Positions 56,187 to 64,000 of a stretch of DNA of 64,000 bases are shown piece after piece (position 1 is the stretch's first letter; each line of letters begins with the position of its first letter). Below the pieces are notes generated by a model. It saw only the letters and a program-made list of their open reading frames with translations, was not told the origin of the DNA and made no database searches. Location of the stretch: positions 2,235,610 to 2,299,609 of the forward strand of contig JANCMB010000001.1 in assembly GCA_031317595.1 (NCBI GenBank). Reading direction: 5' to 3'. Source of the DNA: Glutamicibacter sp. PS. GTDB lineage: Bacteria; Actinomycetota; Actinomycetes; Actinomycetales; Micrococcaceae. Made by a program: the position numbers and the translations under genes.

Positions 56187-57209
56187 ATGAGCACCACCCC
56201 CGTTCTTCAAACCCCGCGCCCACGGCAGACCCGGCGCGAACTACTGGCACCGATCGGTGCCGGTTTCGCCCTGGCGGCGCTGGGCTGGTTGGCCGCACGC
56301 TGGCAACCGCTATTCTCCCCCGCACTATTAGCCATGCTCGGCGGCGTACTGGCCCGCAATCTCTTCACCTTGCCCGGCTACTGGGAGCCGGGATTGGAAT
56401 GGCTCTCGCGCACCGCCTTACGCGCAGGCATCGTGCTGTTGGGGTTCAAAGTGGTGCTCGGCGATATTCTTGCCTTGGGCGGCGGAGCCATCCTCTTGGC
56501 GGTCGCAATCGTGGTGTTGGGCCTAGTTGGCAGCTACGGGATATGCCGCTGGCTAGGCATGGGACATGCTCAAAGCCTGCTCATCGCTTCGGGTTTTTCC
56601 ATCTGCGGAGCCGCCGCAGTGGCCGGGGCCGGCAGTGTTGTCCACGCCAAAGACGAAGACGTCTCCCTCGCGGTGGGACTGGTCGTGCTCTTTGGCACGC
56701 TGATGATCGCCGTAGTTCCCGCCGTGGGTGCGCTGCTCGGCTTCGACGCACACGCGGTGGCTTTGTTGGCCGGCGCATCCACCCACGAGGTCGCCCAGGT
56801 CGTGGTGATCGGCGGATTCTTCGGCGGCACGGCACTGGCGACGGCGGTAATCATGAAATTGGCCCGCGTGGTCCTCATGGCCCCGCTGATGCTCACCCTC
56901 AACCTGTTGCAGCGGCGCCACCAGCGTCAACCCGTCGGCGGTAAGCGCCCGCCACTGGTACCACTGTTCGTACTCGGGTTCCTGGCGGCCATGTTGCTCG
57001 CATCGCTCCTGCCCATCCCTGCGGCCGTGGGCGGCGCGCTTGGCATGGCGCAGACCTTGTTGCTGGCGGCGGCCATGTTCGGCCTCGGCTGCAAGGTTCG
57101 GCTGGCCACATGGCGTGCGTTGGGGGCCAAGCCCTTTCTTGCCGGCACCCTGGCCACCGCACTGGTTACGCTCATCTCCGTCATTGGCGTGATGCTCATC
57201 GGCCGCTGA
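56187..57209 (+). CDS. yeiH: YeiH-family putative sulfate/sulfite exporter (UPF0324)
   Basis: 340 residues, about ten TM segments. AMLGGVLARNL, WLSRTALRAGIVLLGFKV, SGFSICGAAAVAGA and HEVAQVVVIGG, with GLGCKVRL near the end, are the family marks. YeiH proteins are predicted exporters of sulfite or sulfate released in organosulfur metabolism (family knowledge). The start used is the ATG at 56187 after GGAG; an ATG at 56178 is in frame and may be used instead. The gene end overlaps the convergent AAA ATPase gene by 14 bp. Confidence 0.9.
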   Translation: MSTTPVLQTPRPRQTRRELLAPIGAGFALAALGWLAARWQPLFSPALLAMLGGVLARNLFTLPGYWEPGLEWLSRTALRAGIVLLGFKVVLGDILALGGGAILLAVAIVVLGLVGSYGICRWLGMGHAQSLLIASGFSICGAAAVAGAGSVVHAKDEDVSLAVGLVVLFGTLMIAVVPAVGALLGFDAHAVALLAGASTHEVAQVVVIGGFFGGTALATAVIMKLARVVLMAPLMLTLNLLQRRHQRQPVGGKRPPLVPLFVLGFLAAMLLASLLPIPAAVGGALGMAQTLLLAAAMFGLGCKVRLATWRALGAKPFLAGTLATALVTLISVIGVMLIGR

Positions 57210-57918
57210 AATGCCCAGCCGGATCGGCCAGAAAGCTACGCCACCCGGTGACCAGTTCCAATCGGTCGTAATCCACCAGTTCATAACCGGTATCGCTCAA
57301 TTGGTAAATCTGAGCCCCTGGAAAGGCCGCAAGCACCGGCGAATGAGTCGATATCACCACCTGCGATCCGTTTTGGATCGCTCGCTGCATGAGGTGCACG
57401 AGCTCGATGCAACTGCGCATAGATAACGCCGATTCTGGCTCGTCAAATAGCCATAAGCCCCGAACCGTGGGCAGGCGCTCCTGAATCAGTTCGAGAATGG
57501 ACTCGCCATGACTGCGCTCATGCAGGCTGGTTCTGAATCGGCTTTCCTCGAGGTAGCTATAAAAAGAGTGCATGGTCTCGGCGCGCAGAAAGAAGCCCTT
57601 GCGGGAGGCTGCGGCCCCACGGATAAGTTTGAGTTGCTCATGGAGCGAAGATTCGGAGGGTCTGGTCACGTGCATCGCCCCGGTGGAACCGCCCTCGGGA
57701 TTCATCCCGTAGGCCATCGCCAACGCTTCGAGCACCGTGGATTTCCCGGTTCCGTTCTGCCCGGTCAGGACGGTTACCGGCCCCAAGTCCAGCCCTTCGC
57801 GTAACAGTTGACGCACCGGAGGGAGCGTACCCGGCCACTGATCTGCCTCATACTCAGCAACGGTCATCGGGTCGGCTTCGATCCGGCGCACCGGTAAAAA
57901 CAGGGTGGAGAGATCCAT
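57196..57918 (-). CDS. Small AAA/ABC-type ATPase (RecF/SMC-like fold)
   Basis: 240 residues. VTVLTGQNGTGKSTVLEALA (Walker A), a long middle region with the signature-like HGES, Walker B GLWLFDEPESALS and switch VVISTHSPVLA. This is the stand-alone AAA_21/AAA_23 type with no membrane or other domain; the cellular role is unknown. The start at 57918 is four bp after the ramB stop, so it is translated in tandem with ramB. Confidence 0.88.
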   Translation of the reverse strand: MDLSTLFLPVRRIEADPMTVAEYEADQWPGTLPPVRQLLREGLDLGPVTVLTGQNGTGKSTVLEALAMAYGMNPEGGSTGAMHVTRPSESSLHEQLKLIRGAAASRKGFFLRAETMHSFYSYLEESRFRTSLHERSHGESILELIQERLPTVRGLWLFDEPESALSMRSCIELVHLMQRAIQNGSQVVISTHSPVLAAFPGAQIYQLSDTGYELVDYDRLELVTGWRSFLADPAGHFSGR

Positions 57919-57922
57919 AGGT

Positions 57923-59410
57923 TCAGCCGGACTGGTCCTGCAAGAAGCGGTACACCTCGGTTTCATCCACCCCGGGGAAGGCACCGGTGGGCATGGCCGC
58001 GAGCAGGTGCGTGTTGGCTCGGGTCGCCGGCCACGCGTTACCGGACCAGAGCTCGGACAGCTGTGCTGGTGGCCGCCGACAGCAGCTCTCGTCGGGGCAT
58101 TTCGACTGGCAGCGTTCCTTGGTGTCGCGCCCGCGGAAGTACTTCACATGCTCGAAAGGCACCCCGATCGACAGCGAGTACAGGCCCGAGGAATGCCGTT
58201 CGGTGCGCGCGGTGCACCAGTAGGTGCCCTTGATGGTGTCGGTGTACTGCTCGAAGGAGCGGAACTTGTCTTGCACGTCGAACACCACACGACTGGTCCA
58301 GTAGCGGCAAATGGACTGCCCCTCGATGGCCCCGGTGTGATCGGCCGGGAAATTCACCCCGTCGTTTTCGTAGGCCTTATGCAAAATGCCCGACTCGTGG
58401 ACCTTTTGGAAGTGGCAGGTGATGCCCAGATGCTCGGTGGCGAGGTTGGTGAAGCGGTGCGCGGCGGACTCGTAGGACACGGCAAAGGCATCGCGCAGAT
58501 CCTCAACGGCTAGTTCACGCTCATCCTTGGCGCGATGCAAGAAGGCGGCGGTTTCCTTCTCCGGCATCATCAAGGCGGCGGCGAAATAGTTGGTGGCGAC
58601 GCGCTGCGAGAGGAACTCGGCGTAGCTTTGCGGGGTCTGATGTCCCAGTACGTAGTGCCCAAGGGCCTGAAGCAGCACCGAGCGCGGGTCGTGGTCGGCT
58701 CGCGAGACCTGGGTGAGATAGATCCGGTGGTTCTTCAGGTCAGTCACCGAACGGGTGGAATGCGGCAGATTCCCCACATAGTGCAGACTAAAGCCCAAAT
58801 GTTCGGCGATATCCGCGGCCTTGTGATGCGAAAGCGGGCCGCCGGAATGTCCGACGGCGGCCAACACCCGCGCGGCTTCCTGCTCGATTTCGCGGTAGTA
58901 GTTATTGCGCTGACGCATCTCATGGCGAAGGCTGGTATTCGCTCGGCGCGCTTCTTCCGGGGTCGCCGCCTGTTCATTGAGCCGGCGCTCCAACTCGTTT
59001 TGGAGCCCGACGAGGGACTCGAGAACGTCCATCGGCAGTCGGGAACCGACGCGAACCGTGGGCAGGCCCAGCGCCTGATACAACGGCCCACGCTGGGCCC
59101 GCTCCAATTGAATTTCCAGAGCCGCACGCCGCGAGGGTGGCTCGGTGCCCAACAGTTCGTCGACGGGGACCTCGAAACAGGCAGCGAGCGCCTTGAGTTG
59201 GGCGAGCTTCGGCTCTCGCTTCCCGTTTTCGAGCATCGATAGGGCGCTGGGTGCCAAGGACACCGCCGCCGACACGTCGTCGAGGGTTAGCGACCGGCTT
59301 TTGCGCAGGTGGCGGATACGCCGGCCCAGCGCGATGGCATCCAGCTCGTCGGTCCCGTCGGATCCGACCGGAGCCAAGGCGAGCCCGCGGTCCCATGTGG
59401 CAGAGGTCAT
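57923..59410 (-). CDS. ramB: RamB-type regulator of acetate/glyoxylate metabolism (XRE + ScfR)
   Basis: 495 residues. An XRE helix-turn-helix (IRHLRKSRSLTLDDVSAAVSLAPSALSMLENGKREP) leads into an ImmA-like zinc-peptidase remnant (LQALGHYVLGHQ, MMPEKETAAF) and a C-terminal short-chain-fatty-acyl regulator domain with a cysteine cluster RCQSKCPDESCC. RamB of Corynebacterium represses aceA and aceB and other acetate genes and controls its own expression. aceA and aceB lie 1.7 kb downstream on the other strand, matching that role. A RamB-like site is 22 bp upstream of the start. Confidence 0.93.
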   Translation of the reverse strand: MTSATWDRGLALAPVGSDGTDELDAIALGRRIRHLRKSRSLTLDDVSAAVSLAPSALSMLENGKREPKLAQLKALAACFEVPVDELLGTEPPSRRAALEIQLERAQRGPLYQALGLPTVRVGSRLPMDVLESLVGLQNELERRLNEQAATPEEARRANTSLRHEMRQRNNYYREIEQEAARVLAAVGHSGGPLSHHKAADIAEHLGFSLHYVGNLPHSTRSVTDLKNHRIYLTQVSRADHDPRSVLLQALGHYVLGHQTPQSYAEFLSQRVATNYFAAALMMPEKETAAFLHRAKDERELAVEDLRDAFAVSYESAAHRFTNLATEHLGITCHFQKVHESGILHKAYENDGVNFPADHTGAIEGQSICRYWTSRVVFDVQDKFRSFEQYTDTIKGTYWCTARTERHSSGLYSLSIGVPFEHVKYFRGRDTKERCQSKCPDESCCRRPPAQLSELWSGNAWPATRANTHLLAAMPTGAFPGVDETEVYRFLQDQSG

Positions 59411-59431
59411 AACTCAAGGCTAGGGGAAGAA

Positions 59432-59487
59432 CTGGCAAATTTTCCAGAGCCATCCGCTAACTGCGCCGAAATTCGGCCCTTTGCACC
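59432..59487. promoter_or_regulatory. RamB-like sites upstream of ramB
   Basis: On the reverse strand AAATTTGCCAG (59442-59432) matches 9 of 11 positions of the corynebacterial RamB consensus (A/C)A(A/C)TTTGCAAA. A second partial copy, CCCTTTGCACC, is on the forward strand at 59477-59487. Autoregulation is likely; the consensus is from C. glutamicum. Confidence 0.45.
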
Positions 59488-59645
59488 CGCATTTGCGCGA
59501 AAAAACAACGTTCTTGCCGCCTGTTCTGAGGCAATCAGATGAACTTACAGCAAACGCACAGTCGGTATGGGGCACCTTGAGGCCCTCCTCCTCGTTTGAC
59601 ACTAAGAACAGGATTCGTCATCAGCAGCACGGGAAGGAGCGACTC

Positions 59646-60266
59646 ATGACTCAACACAACCAGTCGGCGCTCACCGCACCCACCGCCTCGACATCTACCC
59701 ACGGCTGTCTCGTGCTCTTGGGCATGGACGGCGCGGGCAAGTCCACCGCGGCCACCGCACTGACCGAGCAACTTCGCGCCGCCGGGTACGCGGCGGTGCC
59801 GCGCGCGAATCCGGCCGGCCGACGCTGGCTCGAGCGTTACTTGGAAGGGCGTCGGTCTTTATTGCCGGTGCGCTGGCAGGATGCCATCGAGACCTCGATC
59901 CGCGCGCTAAATGCCGTGTTCACCTGGCTCTTGGCCGGGTTCTTTCCCGGCTGGGTGGTCTCCGACCGGCACCTGTTCTGCCAGTTGGCGTTGCGCCGCG
60001 TGCGCGGGCTAGCCGACGGTCCTTGGCTTGAAGCCGCGGCGCGCGGGGTGCTGGGTAGTGCGCGGGTGGTGGTGCTGGACGTCGATCCCTTCGTGGCCCT
60101 GGCACGGGTCCGCGCCCGCGGCGAGGACGAGGAAACCCTGAGCTATCTGATGGCTAGTCGACTCGAGTATCTGCGCCTGGCCAAGGCCTATGGCTGGCCG
60201 GTCATCGACGCGGGGGCGGAGCCCACCCTGGTGCTCGAGCGACTGCGCGAGCTCATGGGCACGTAA
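59646..60266 (+). CDS. Thymidylate-kinase-like P-loop protein
   Basis: 206 residues from an ATG with AAGGAG upstream. LVLLGMDGAGKSTAA (Walker A), VVSDRHLFCQLALRR (the DR(Y/H) motif of dTMP kinases), VVVLDVDP and RARGEDEE (lid). It differs from the housekeeping Tmk in an insert of about 20 residues before the DR motif. It may be a dTMP or other nucleoside-monophosphate kinase; the lid arginines are present. Co-transcribed with the HutD-like gene 10 bp downstream. Confidence 0.85.
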   Translation: MTQHNQSALTAPTASTSTHGCLVLLGMDGAGKSTAATALTEQLRAAGYAAVPRANPAGRRWLERYLEGRRSLLPVRWQDAIETSIRALNAVFTWLLAGFFPGWVVSDRHLFCQLALRRVRGLADGPWLEAAARGVLGSARVVVLDVDPFVALARVRARGEDEETLSYLMASRLEYLRLAKAYGWPVIDAGAEPTLVLERLRELMGT

Positions 60267-60276
60267 GCTTGCAGCT

Positions 60277-60891
60277 ATGAGCCAGACACCGCGCCTACCA
60301 GCACCCGGCAACATCATCGAGTTGCGCCACTGCCCCAAGAACCCTTGGCCACTCGGTGACCAACGGTTGATCGCCCAAGGGTCGTTGACGGCCCAGGGCG
60401 AACTTCAGGATGCGACCGGCGAGCCGGACTGGATGCTTGCGGTGGCTTCGGTCGAACATACCGGGCAGCTACCTCTGAACGAGGGTTTCGAACGCACCAC
60501 GACGGTGATTCTCGGCGAGGTCTTGCAGGTCGTCACGGATTCGCCTCATGCGGTGGAGCGCTACCGCCCGCTGCGTCTGGACGCCGGGGTGCCGGCCAGC
60601 GCCGAGTTGCCCACCGGCGATGTTTTAACCCTCCAGTTGCTGACCCGGCGCGGCAAGGTTCGCGGCAGCGTGCGGGTCCTGGAATTATCCAAGCAACGTG
60701 AACAGTACCTATTCGATGGACAGCTGGCCCTGCTGACCGAAGGCAAGGCCAGCTTTAGCGCCGGCGACGGTACGGTGCAGGAATTGGCGGTGCGCGATGT
60801 GCTGCTCGGAGGTGACGCCGCCGAGGTGCGCATCAAGGGCCGCGGGATGTTGTTACTGGTCTCCCTCGACCCTGACGCACGCGAGAGTTAG
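60277..60891 (+). CDS. HutD-like cupin-fold protein
   Basis: 204 residues. HCPKNPWPLGDQRL, the DW of GEPDWMLAVASVEHTGQLPLNEGF and ending AAEVRIKGRGMLLLVSL follow the HutD pattern. HutD is a cupin-fold protein of histidine-utilisation operons whose biochemical role is unsettled; here no hut gene is nearby. No ribosome site is apparent, but the gene follows the kinase by 10 bp, so it may be translated through coupling. Confidence 0.75.
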   Translation: MSQTPRLPAPGNIIELRHCPKNPWPLGDQRLIAQGSLTAQGELQDATGEPDWMLAVASVEHTGQLPLNEGFERTTTVILGEVLQVVTDSPHAVERYRPLRLDAGVPASAELPTGDVLTLQLLTRRGKVRGSVRVLELSKQREQYLFDGQLALLTEGKASFSAGDGTVQELAVRDVLLGGDAAEVRIKGRGMLLLVSLDPDARES

Positions 60892-61116
60892 TTAAGATTC
60901 TCATTTCTTCACGCACGATTTTCTGAATACTGTGCATTCTCGCGTGATCCGACACATATCTGGGCAGTAAATTGTATTTCTTCTCCTAACGTGAAGTCTG
61001 GCGAATCTTAATCCCTAAAACCTCTGTGCACTGCCTTGCCCCTGCGGAAAAGTTGTTCTCACGAAGAACTTCACCGGAAACGGTGACCAATGCAGGTGTT
61101 GCAAAGGAGCACAGCC

Positions 61117-62418
61117 ATGACCGAGCAGAACTCGATCGACAACCGCATCGCAGCCATCGAAAACGATTGGGAGAGCAACCCGCGCTGGAAGGGCATCACC
61201 CGCGATTACTCGGCCGCCGACGTGGTCAAGCTGCAGGGTACGGTCAGCGAGGAACACACCCTGGCCCGTCGCGGCTCCGAGAAGCTGTGGAAGCAGCTCA
61301 CTGAGGAAGCCCCGACCGGCGGCTACACCAACGCACTCGGCGCGTTGACCGGCAACCAGGCCGTGCAGCAGGTCAAGGCCGGCCTGCGGGCCATCTACCT
61401 CTCCGGCTGGCAGGTCGCCGCCGACGCCAACCTTTCCGGCCACACCTACCCGGACCAGTCGCTCTACCCGGCGAACTCCGTGCCGCAGGTGGTGCGCCGC
61501 ATCAACAACGCGCTACTGCGCGCCGATCAAATCGAATTCTCCGAGGGCATCAAGAGCGTCGAGGATTGGCTGGTTCCGATCGTCGCCGACGCCGAAGCCG
61601 GCTTCGGTGGCCCGCTGAACGCCTACGAACTGATGAAGTCGATGATCGCAGCCGGAGCCTCGGGCGTGCACTGGGAAGACCAGCTGGCCAGCGAGAAGAA
61701 GTGCGGCCACCTCGGCGGTAAGGTGCTGATCCCCACCCAGCAGCACATCCGCACCCTGAACGCCGCCCGCCTGGCCGCCGACGTCGCCGGCACCCCGAGC
61801 GTGATTATCGCCCGAACCGACGCCGAGGCCGCGACCCTCATCACCTCGGATGTCGACGAGCGTGACCGCGAATTCATCACCGGCGAGCGCACCGCGGAAG
61901 GCTTCTACAAGGTCCGCAACGGCATCGAACCATGTATTGCCCGCGCCAAGGCCTACGCCCCGTATTCGGATCTGATCTGGATGGAAACCGGAACCCCGGA
62001 CCTCGAGCTGGCTCGCAAATTCGCCGAGTCGGTCAAGGCCGAGTTCCCGGACCAGATGCTCTCCTACAACTGCTCGCCTTCGTTCAACTGGAAGAAACAC
62101 CTGGACGACGCCACCATCGCTAAGTTCCAGCGCGAACTGGGCGCCATGGGCTTCACCTTCCAATTCATCACGCTGGCCGGCTTCCACGCACTGAACCACG
62201 AAATGTTCGATCTGGCCCACGGCTACGCTCGCAACGGTATGAGCGCCTACGTGGATCTGCAGGAACGGGAGTTCGCTTCCGAGGCCCGCGGCTACACCGC
62301 CACCAAGCATCAGCGCGAAGTCGGCACCGGCTACTTCGACACCATCTCCACCGCGTTGAACCCGAACGCTTCGACTCTGGCCTTGGTGGGATCCACCGAG
62401 GAAGGCCAATTCCACTAA
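61117..62418 (+). CDS. aceA: Isocitrate lyase
   Basis: 433 residues from the ATG at 61117, behind AAAGGAG; a longer frame from 61090 has no such site. The catalytic loop KKCGHLGGK carries the active-site Cys, and [12 protein letters not shown] and the conserved [10 protein letters not shown] complete the active site. It cleaves isocitrate into glyoxylate and succinate, first step of the glyoxylate shunt. The 5' region (60892-61116, AT-rich) has a TCACCG-GAAA-CGGTGA stem at 61071-61086 and a possible weak RamB site at 61099-61108 overlapping the ribosome site. Malate synthase follows 119 bp downstream. Confidence 0.97.
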   Translation: MTEQNSIDNRIAAIENDWESNPRWKGITRDYSAADVVKLQGTVSEEHTLARRGSEKLWKQLTEEAPTGGYTNALGALTGNQAVQQVKAGLRAIYLSGWQVAADANLSGHTYPDQSLYPANSVPQVVRRINNALLRADQIEFSEGIKSVEDWLVPIVADAEAGFGGPLNAYELMKSMIAAGASGVHWEDQLASEKKCGHLGGKVLIPTQQHIRTLNAARLAADVAGTPSVIIARTDAEAATLITSDVDERDREFITGERTAEGFYKVRNGIEPCIARAKAYAPYSDLIWMETGTPDLELARKFAESVKAEFPDQMLSYNCSPSFNWKKHLDDATIAKFQRELGAMGFTFQFITLAGFHALNHEMFDLAHGYARNGMSAYVDLQEREFASEARGYTATKHQREVGTGYFDTISTALNPNASTLALVGSTEEGQFH

Positions 62419-62435
62419 TCCGCTCTCCTAGAGCC

Positions 62436-62510
62436 TTGGCGTCAGCCGGTCGACCCTGCGTCGTACCCCTTGTCAGTCGTCGATTCGACGCACCGACCGG
62501 CTGATGCCAA
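62436..62510. repeat. Nested inverted repeat between aceA and aceB
   Basis: Outer stem 62436-62452 with 62494-62510, 16 of 17 positions paired (TTGGCgTCAGCCGGTCG against CGACCGGCTGAtGCCAA), and inner stem TGCGTCG (62457-62463) with CGACGCA (62486-62492). It occupies most of the aceA-aceB gap. Candidate attenuator, terminator or mRNA-stability element. Confidence 0.6.
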
Positions 62511-62537
62511 ATCACTAGTTTTTAAGGACACGCTGCC

Positions 62538-64000
62538 ATGAACACCGCAACCTCCCACTGCCCCATCACCATCACCGCCACCCCCGTGCGTTACCAGGAT
62601 GAAATTCTCACCGAAGGTGCCTTGAACTTCCTGGCCGCGCTGCACCGTGGCTTCGAGCACCGCCGCCAGGAGCTCATGCAGCGTCGCCAGGTTAACCGCG
62701 CCCGAATCGCCAACGGCCGTAACCCGCAGTTCCTCGAGGAAACCCGTCGGATCCGCGAGGACTCCTCGTGGTCGGTGGCCCCGCTGGCACCGGGCCTGCG
62801 TGATCGTCGCGTGGAAATCATCAGCCCCATCGAACGCAAGGCGATGATCGCCGCACTGAACTCCGGGGCCAATGTCTGGCTCGGCGACATGGAAGACACC
62901 TGCTCGCCGACCTGGCAGAACGTCATTAAGAATCAGGTCAATATCCGCCGCTTGCTGGACGGCGGGCTCTCCTTCACCGACCCCGAGGGTGTGGAGCACC
63001 GCTTGGTGCACGAAGAGCTTTCGGCGCTGCCCACCGTGGTGGTTCGCCCGCGTGGTTTGCACCTGCCGGAGAAGAACCTGCTGATCGATGGGGCCCCGCT
63101 CTCCGGTGCCTTCGTCGACTTCGGGCTGCATTTCTACCACAATGCGCAGAAGCTGATCGACGCTGGCTTCGGACCGTACTACTACCTGCCGAAACTGGAG
63201 AACCACCTCGAAGCACGGCTGTGGAACGAGGTCTTCACCGCGGCCCAGGACCTGCTGGGTATCCCGCAGGGCACCGTGCGCGCCACGATCTTCATCGAGA
63301 CCATTACCGCCGCCTTCGAAATGGAGGAGATCCTCTACGAGCTGCGCGATCATGCCGCTGGGCTGAACTCCGGCCGCTGGGACTACGTCTTCTCCATCAT
63401 TAAGAACTTCCGTTCCCGCGGCGCCCGCTTCGTCTTGCCGGATCGCTCCACGCTGACCAACCAGGCCCCCTTCATGCAGGCCTTCAGCGAACAACTGGTG
63501 CGGGCCTGCCACCGCCGTGGGGCCAGTGCCATCGGCTCGATGAGCGCCTTCGTTCCCAGCAAGAAGTCGCCGCAACGCACCGCCTCGGGGCTCGAGCAGG
63601 TACGAGTGGAAAAGCGCCGCGAGGCCGCCGAGGGCTTCGACGGTTCCTGGGTGGCCCACCCGGATCTGGTGCCGGTGACCGCCCGCGAGTTCGAGGAAGC
63701 ACTGGGCGGGGAGCCGAACCAGATCGCCCGGCAGCGCGAAGATGTGCAGGTCTCGGCCGCGGCCCTGTTGGATATCGCCAGCCTGCCCGGCACGATCACC
63801 GAGCAGGGGATCCGCGACAATATCGAGATCGGGCTGCGCTACCTGGAGTCCTGGCTGCGCGGTAACGGTGCGGTGGTGTTGCGCCAGCAATTGGAGGACG
63901 CCTCCACCGCGGAGATTTCCCGCTCGCAGCTGTGGCAGTGGATCCACCAGTCGGCCATCACCGACACCGGAGAGATCATCTCTCGGGCCTGGGTGAGCGA
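62538..64000 (+). CDS. aceB: Malate synthase A (3' end beyond the window)
   Basis: 487 codons are present of an expected 530-545. Start ATG at 62538 with AAGGACACG upstream. Type A marks: GANVWLGDMEDTCSPTW, VVRPRGLHLPEKN, YYYLPKLENHLEARLWNEVF and IFIETITAAFEMEEILYELRDHAAGLNSGRWDY, here as landmarks LPKLENHLEARLWNEV and ETITAAFEMEEI. It condenses glyoxylate with acetyl-CoA to malate, completing the glyoxylate shunt with aceA. The first codons follow the nested repeat. Confidence 0.96.
   Translation, partial: MNTATSHCPITITATPVRYQDEILTEGALNFLAALHRGFEHRRQELMQRRQVNRARIANGRNPQFLEETRRIREDSSWSVAPLAPGLRDRRVEIISPIERKAMIAALNSGANVWLGDMEDTCSPTWQNVIKNQVNIRRLLDGGLSFTDPEGVEHRLVHEELSALPTVVVRPRGLHLPEKNLLIDGAPLSGAFVDFGLHFYHNAQKLIDAGFGPYYYLPKLENHLEARLWNEVFTAAQDLLGIPQGTVRATIFIETITAAFEMEEILYELRDHAAGLNSGRWDYVFSIIKNFRSRGARFVLPDRSTLTNQAPFMQAFSEQLVRACHRRGASAIGSMSAFVPSKKSPQRTASGLEQVRVEKRREAAEGFDGSWVAHPDLVPVTAREFEEALGGEPNQIARQREDVQVSAAALLDIASLPGTITEQGIRDNIEIGLRYLESWLRGNGAVVLRQQLEDASTAEISRSQLWQWIHQSAITDTGEIISRAWVS

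Noticed and set aside
61099-61108. RamB site overlapping the aceA ribosome site
   Set aside because: TCCTTTGCAA matches only the core and is largely explained by the AAAGGAG ribosome site itself; kept only as a remark in the aceA entry.
62442-63947. Long open frames on the strand opposite aceB, aceA, lhr, the subtilase and other genes
   Set aside because: They lie wholly opposite strong genes in the mirror codon frame, have skewed composition with no domain and follow from high GC at third codon positions.

Overview
The window looks like chromosome from a high-GC actinobacterium of the Micrococcales, most like Arthrobacter and its relatives (Micrococcaceae). Support comes from frequent GTG and TTG starts with strong purine-rich ribosome sites, the Lhr helicase/Nei2 glycosylase pair, a RamB-type regulator beside isocitrate lyase and malate synthase, a DUF4916 Nudix-like protein and LexA-type SOS boxes of the TCGAAC-N4-GTTCGA kind. 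This placement is inference; no rRNA or other marker is present. No tRNA, rRNA, CRISPR array, IS element or phage gene was found. The first gene (oxidoreductase) and the last (malate synthase) are cut by the window edges.

Layout. 1-3.5 kb: oxidoreductase/HxlR divergent pair, PAP2 phosphatase, RlmH, and a membrane protein plus winged-helix regulator behind a tandem operator. 3.5-9 kb: lhr-nei2 repair pair. 9-16.7 kb: acetyltransferase, RluA-family pseudouridine synthase, two SDR enzymes, a DHA2 exporter with a palindromic operator, a Nudix-like protein and a FUSC protein. 16.8-21.1 kb: queuosine salvage (tgt and the YhhQ precursor transporter) around an ABC-type exporter. 21.4-25.3 kb: TetR regulator with a perfect 22-bp operator, a GNAT-like protein, a pyridoxal/HMP kinase, and a FusB-like EF-G-binding protein behind a leader ORF. 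25.4-31.4 kb: large secreted subtilase, GH3 lipoprotein, umuC. 31.7-36.3 kb: a TrkH/KtrB-type K+ transporter with a KdpDE-like two-component system, then umuD under an SOS box. 36.4-40 kb: epimerase-like protein, DadA-like oxidase, unknown 403-residue protein. 40-42.5 kb: a divergent two-component system with a 58-residue secreted peptide gene in front of the kinase. 42.5-46.4 kb: ClpC-like unfoldase, VOC protein, unknown protein. 46.4-54.4 kb: a catabolic island (VOC protein, two SDRs, MHS-family transporter, acetoin-dehydrogenase-like E1 fusion and E2, GntR regulator). 54.5-57.2 kb: LysR, hydrolase and YeiH sulfate/sulfite exporter. 57.2-64 kb: AAA ATPase, RamB, thymidylate-kinase-like and HutD-like proteins, aceA, aceB.

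The four strongest leads follow. (1) A signal-peptide-bearing 58-residue peptide with a CRTYGKYC C-terminal loop is encoded directly ahead of a NarL-type sensor kinase and divergent from its response regulator; this looks like an undescribed peptide-signalling or peptide-effector system. (2) The UmuD homologue has alanine at the catalytic serine, arginine at the catalytic lysine and methionine before the cleavage glycine, so it should be unable to self-cleave; it keeps an SOS box and is separated from umuC by the trk-kdpDE block. (3) The catabolic island is bracketed by two pairs of TTGGATCCAA operators, each pair spaced exactly 52 bp, which defines a GntR regulon around an E1/E2 system of unknown substrate. 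(4) A KdpDE-like pair missing the usual N-terminal KdpD domain is in an operon with a Trk-type transporter, behind an 8-bp direct repeat with an 11-bp period.

All calls are from reading the sequence; no database search or folding program was run.
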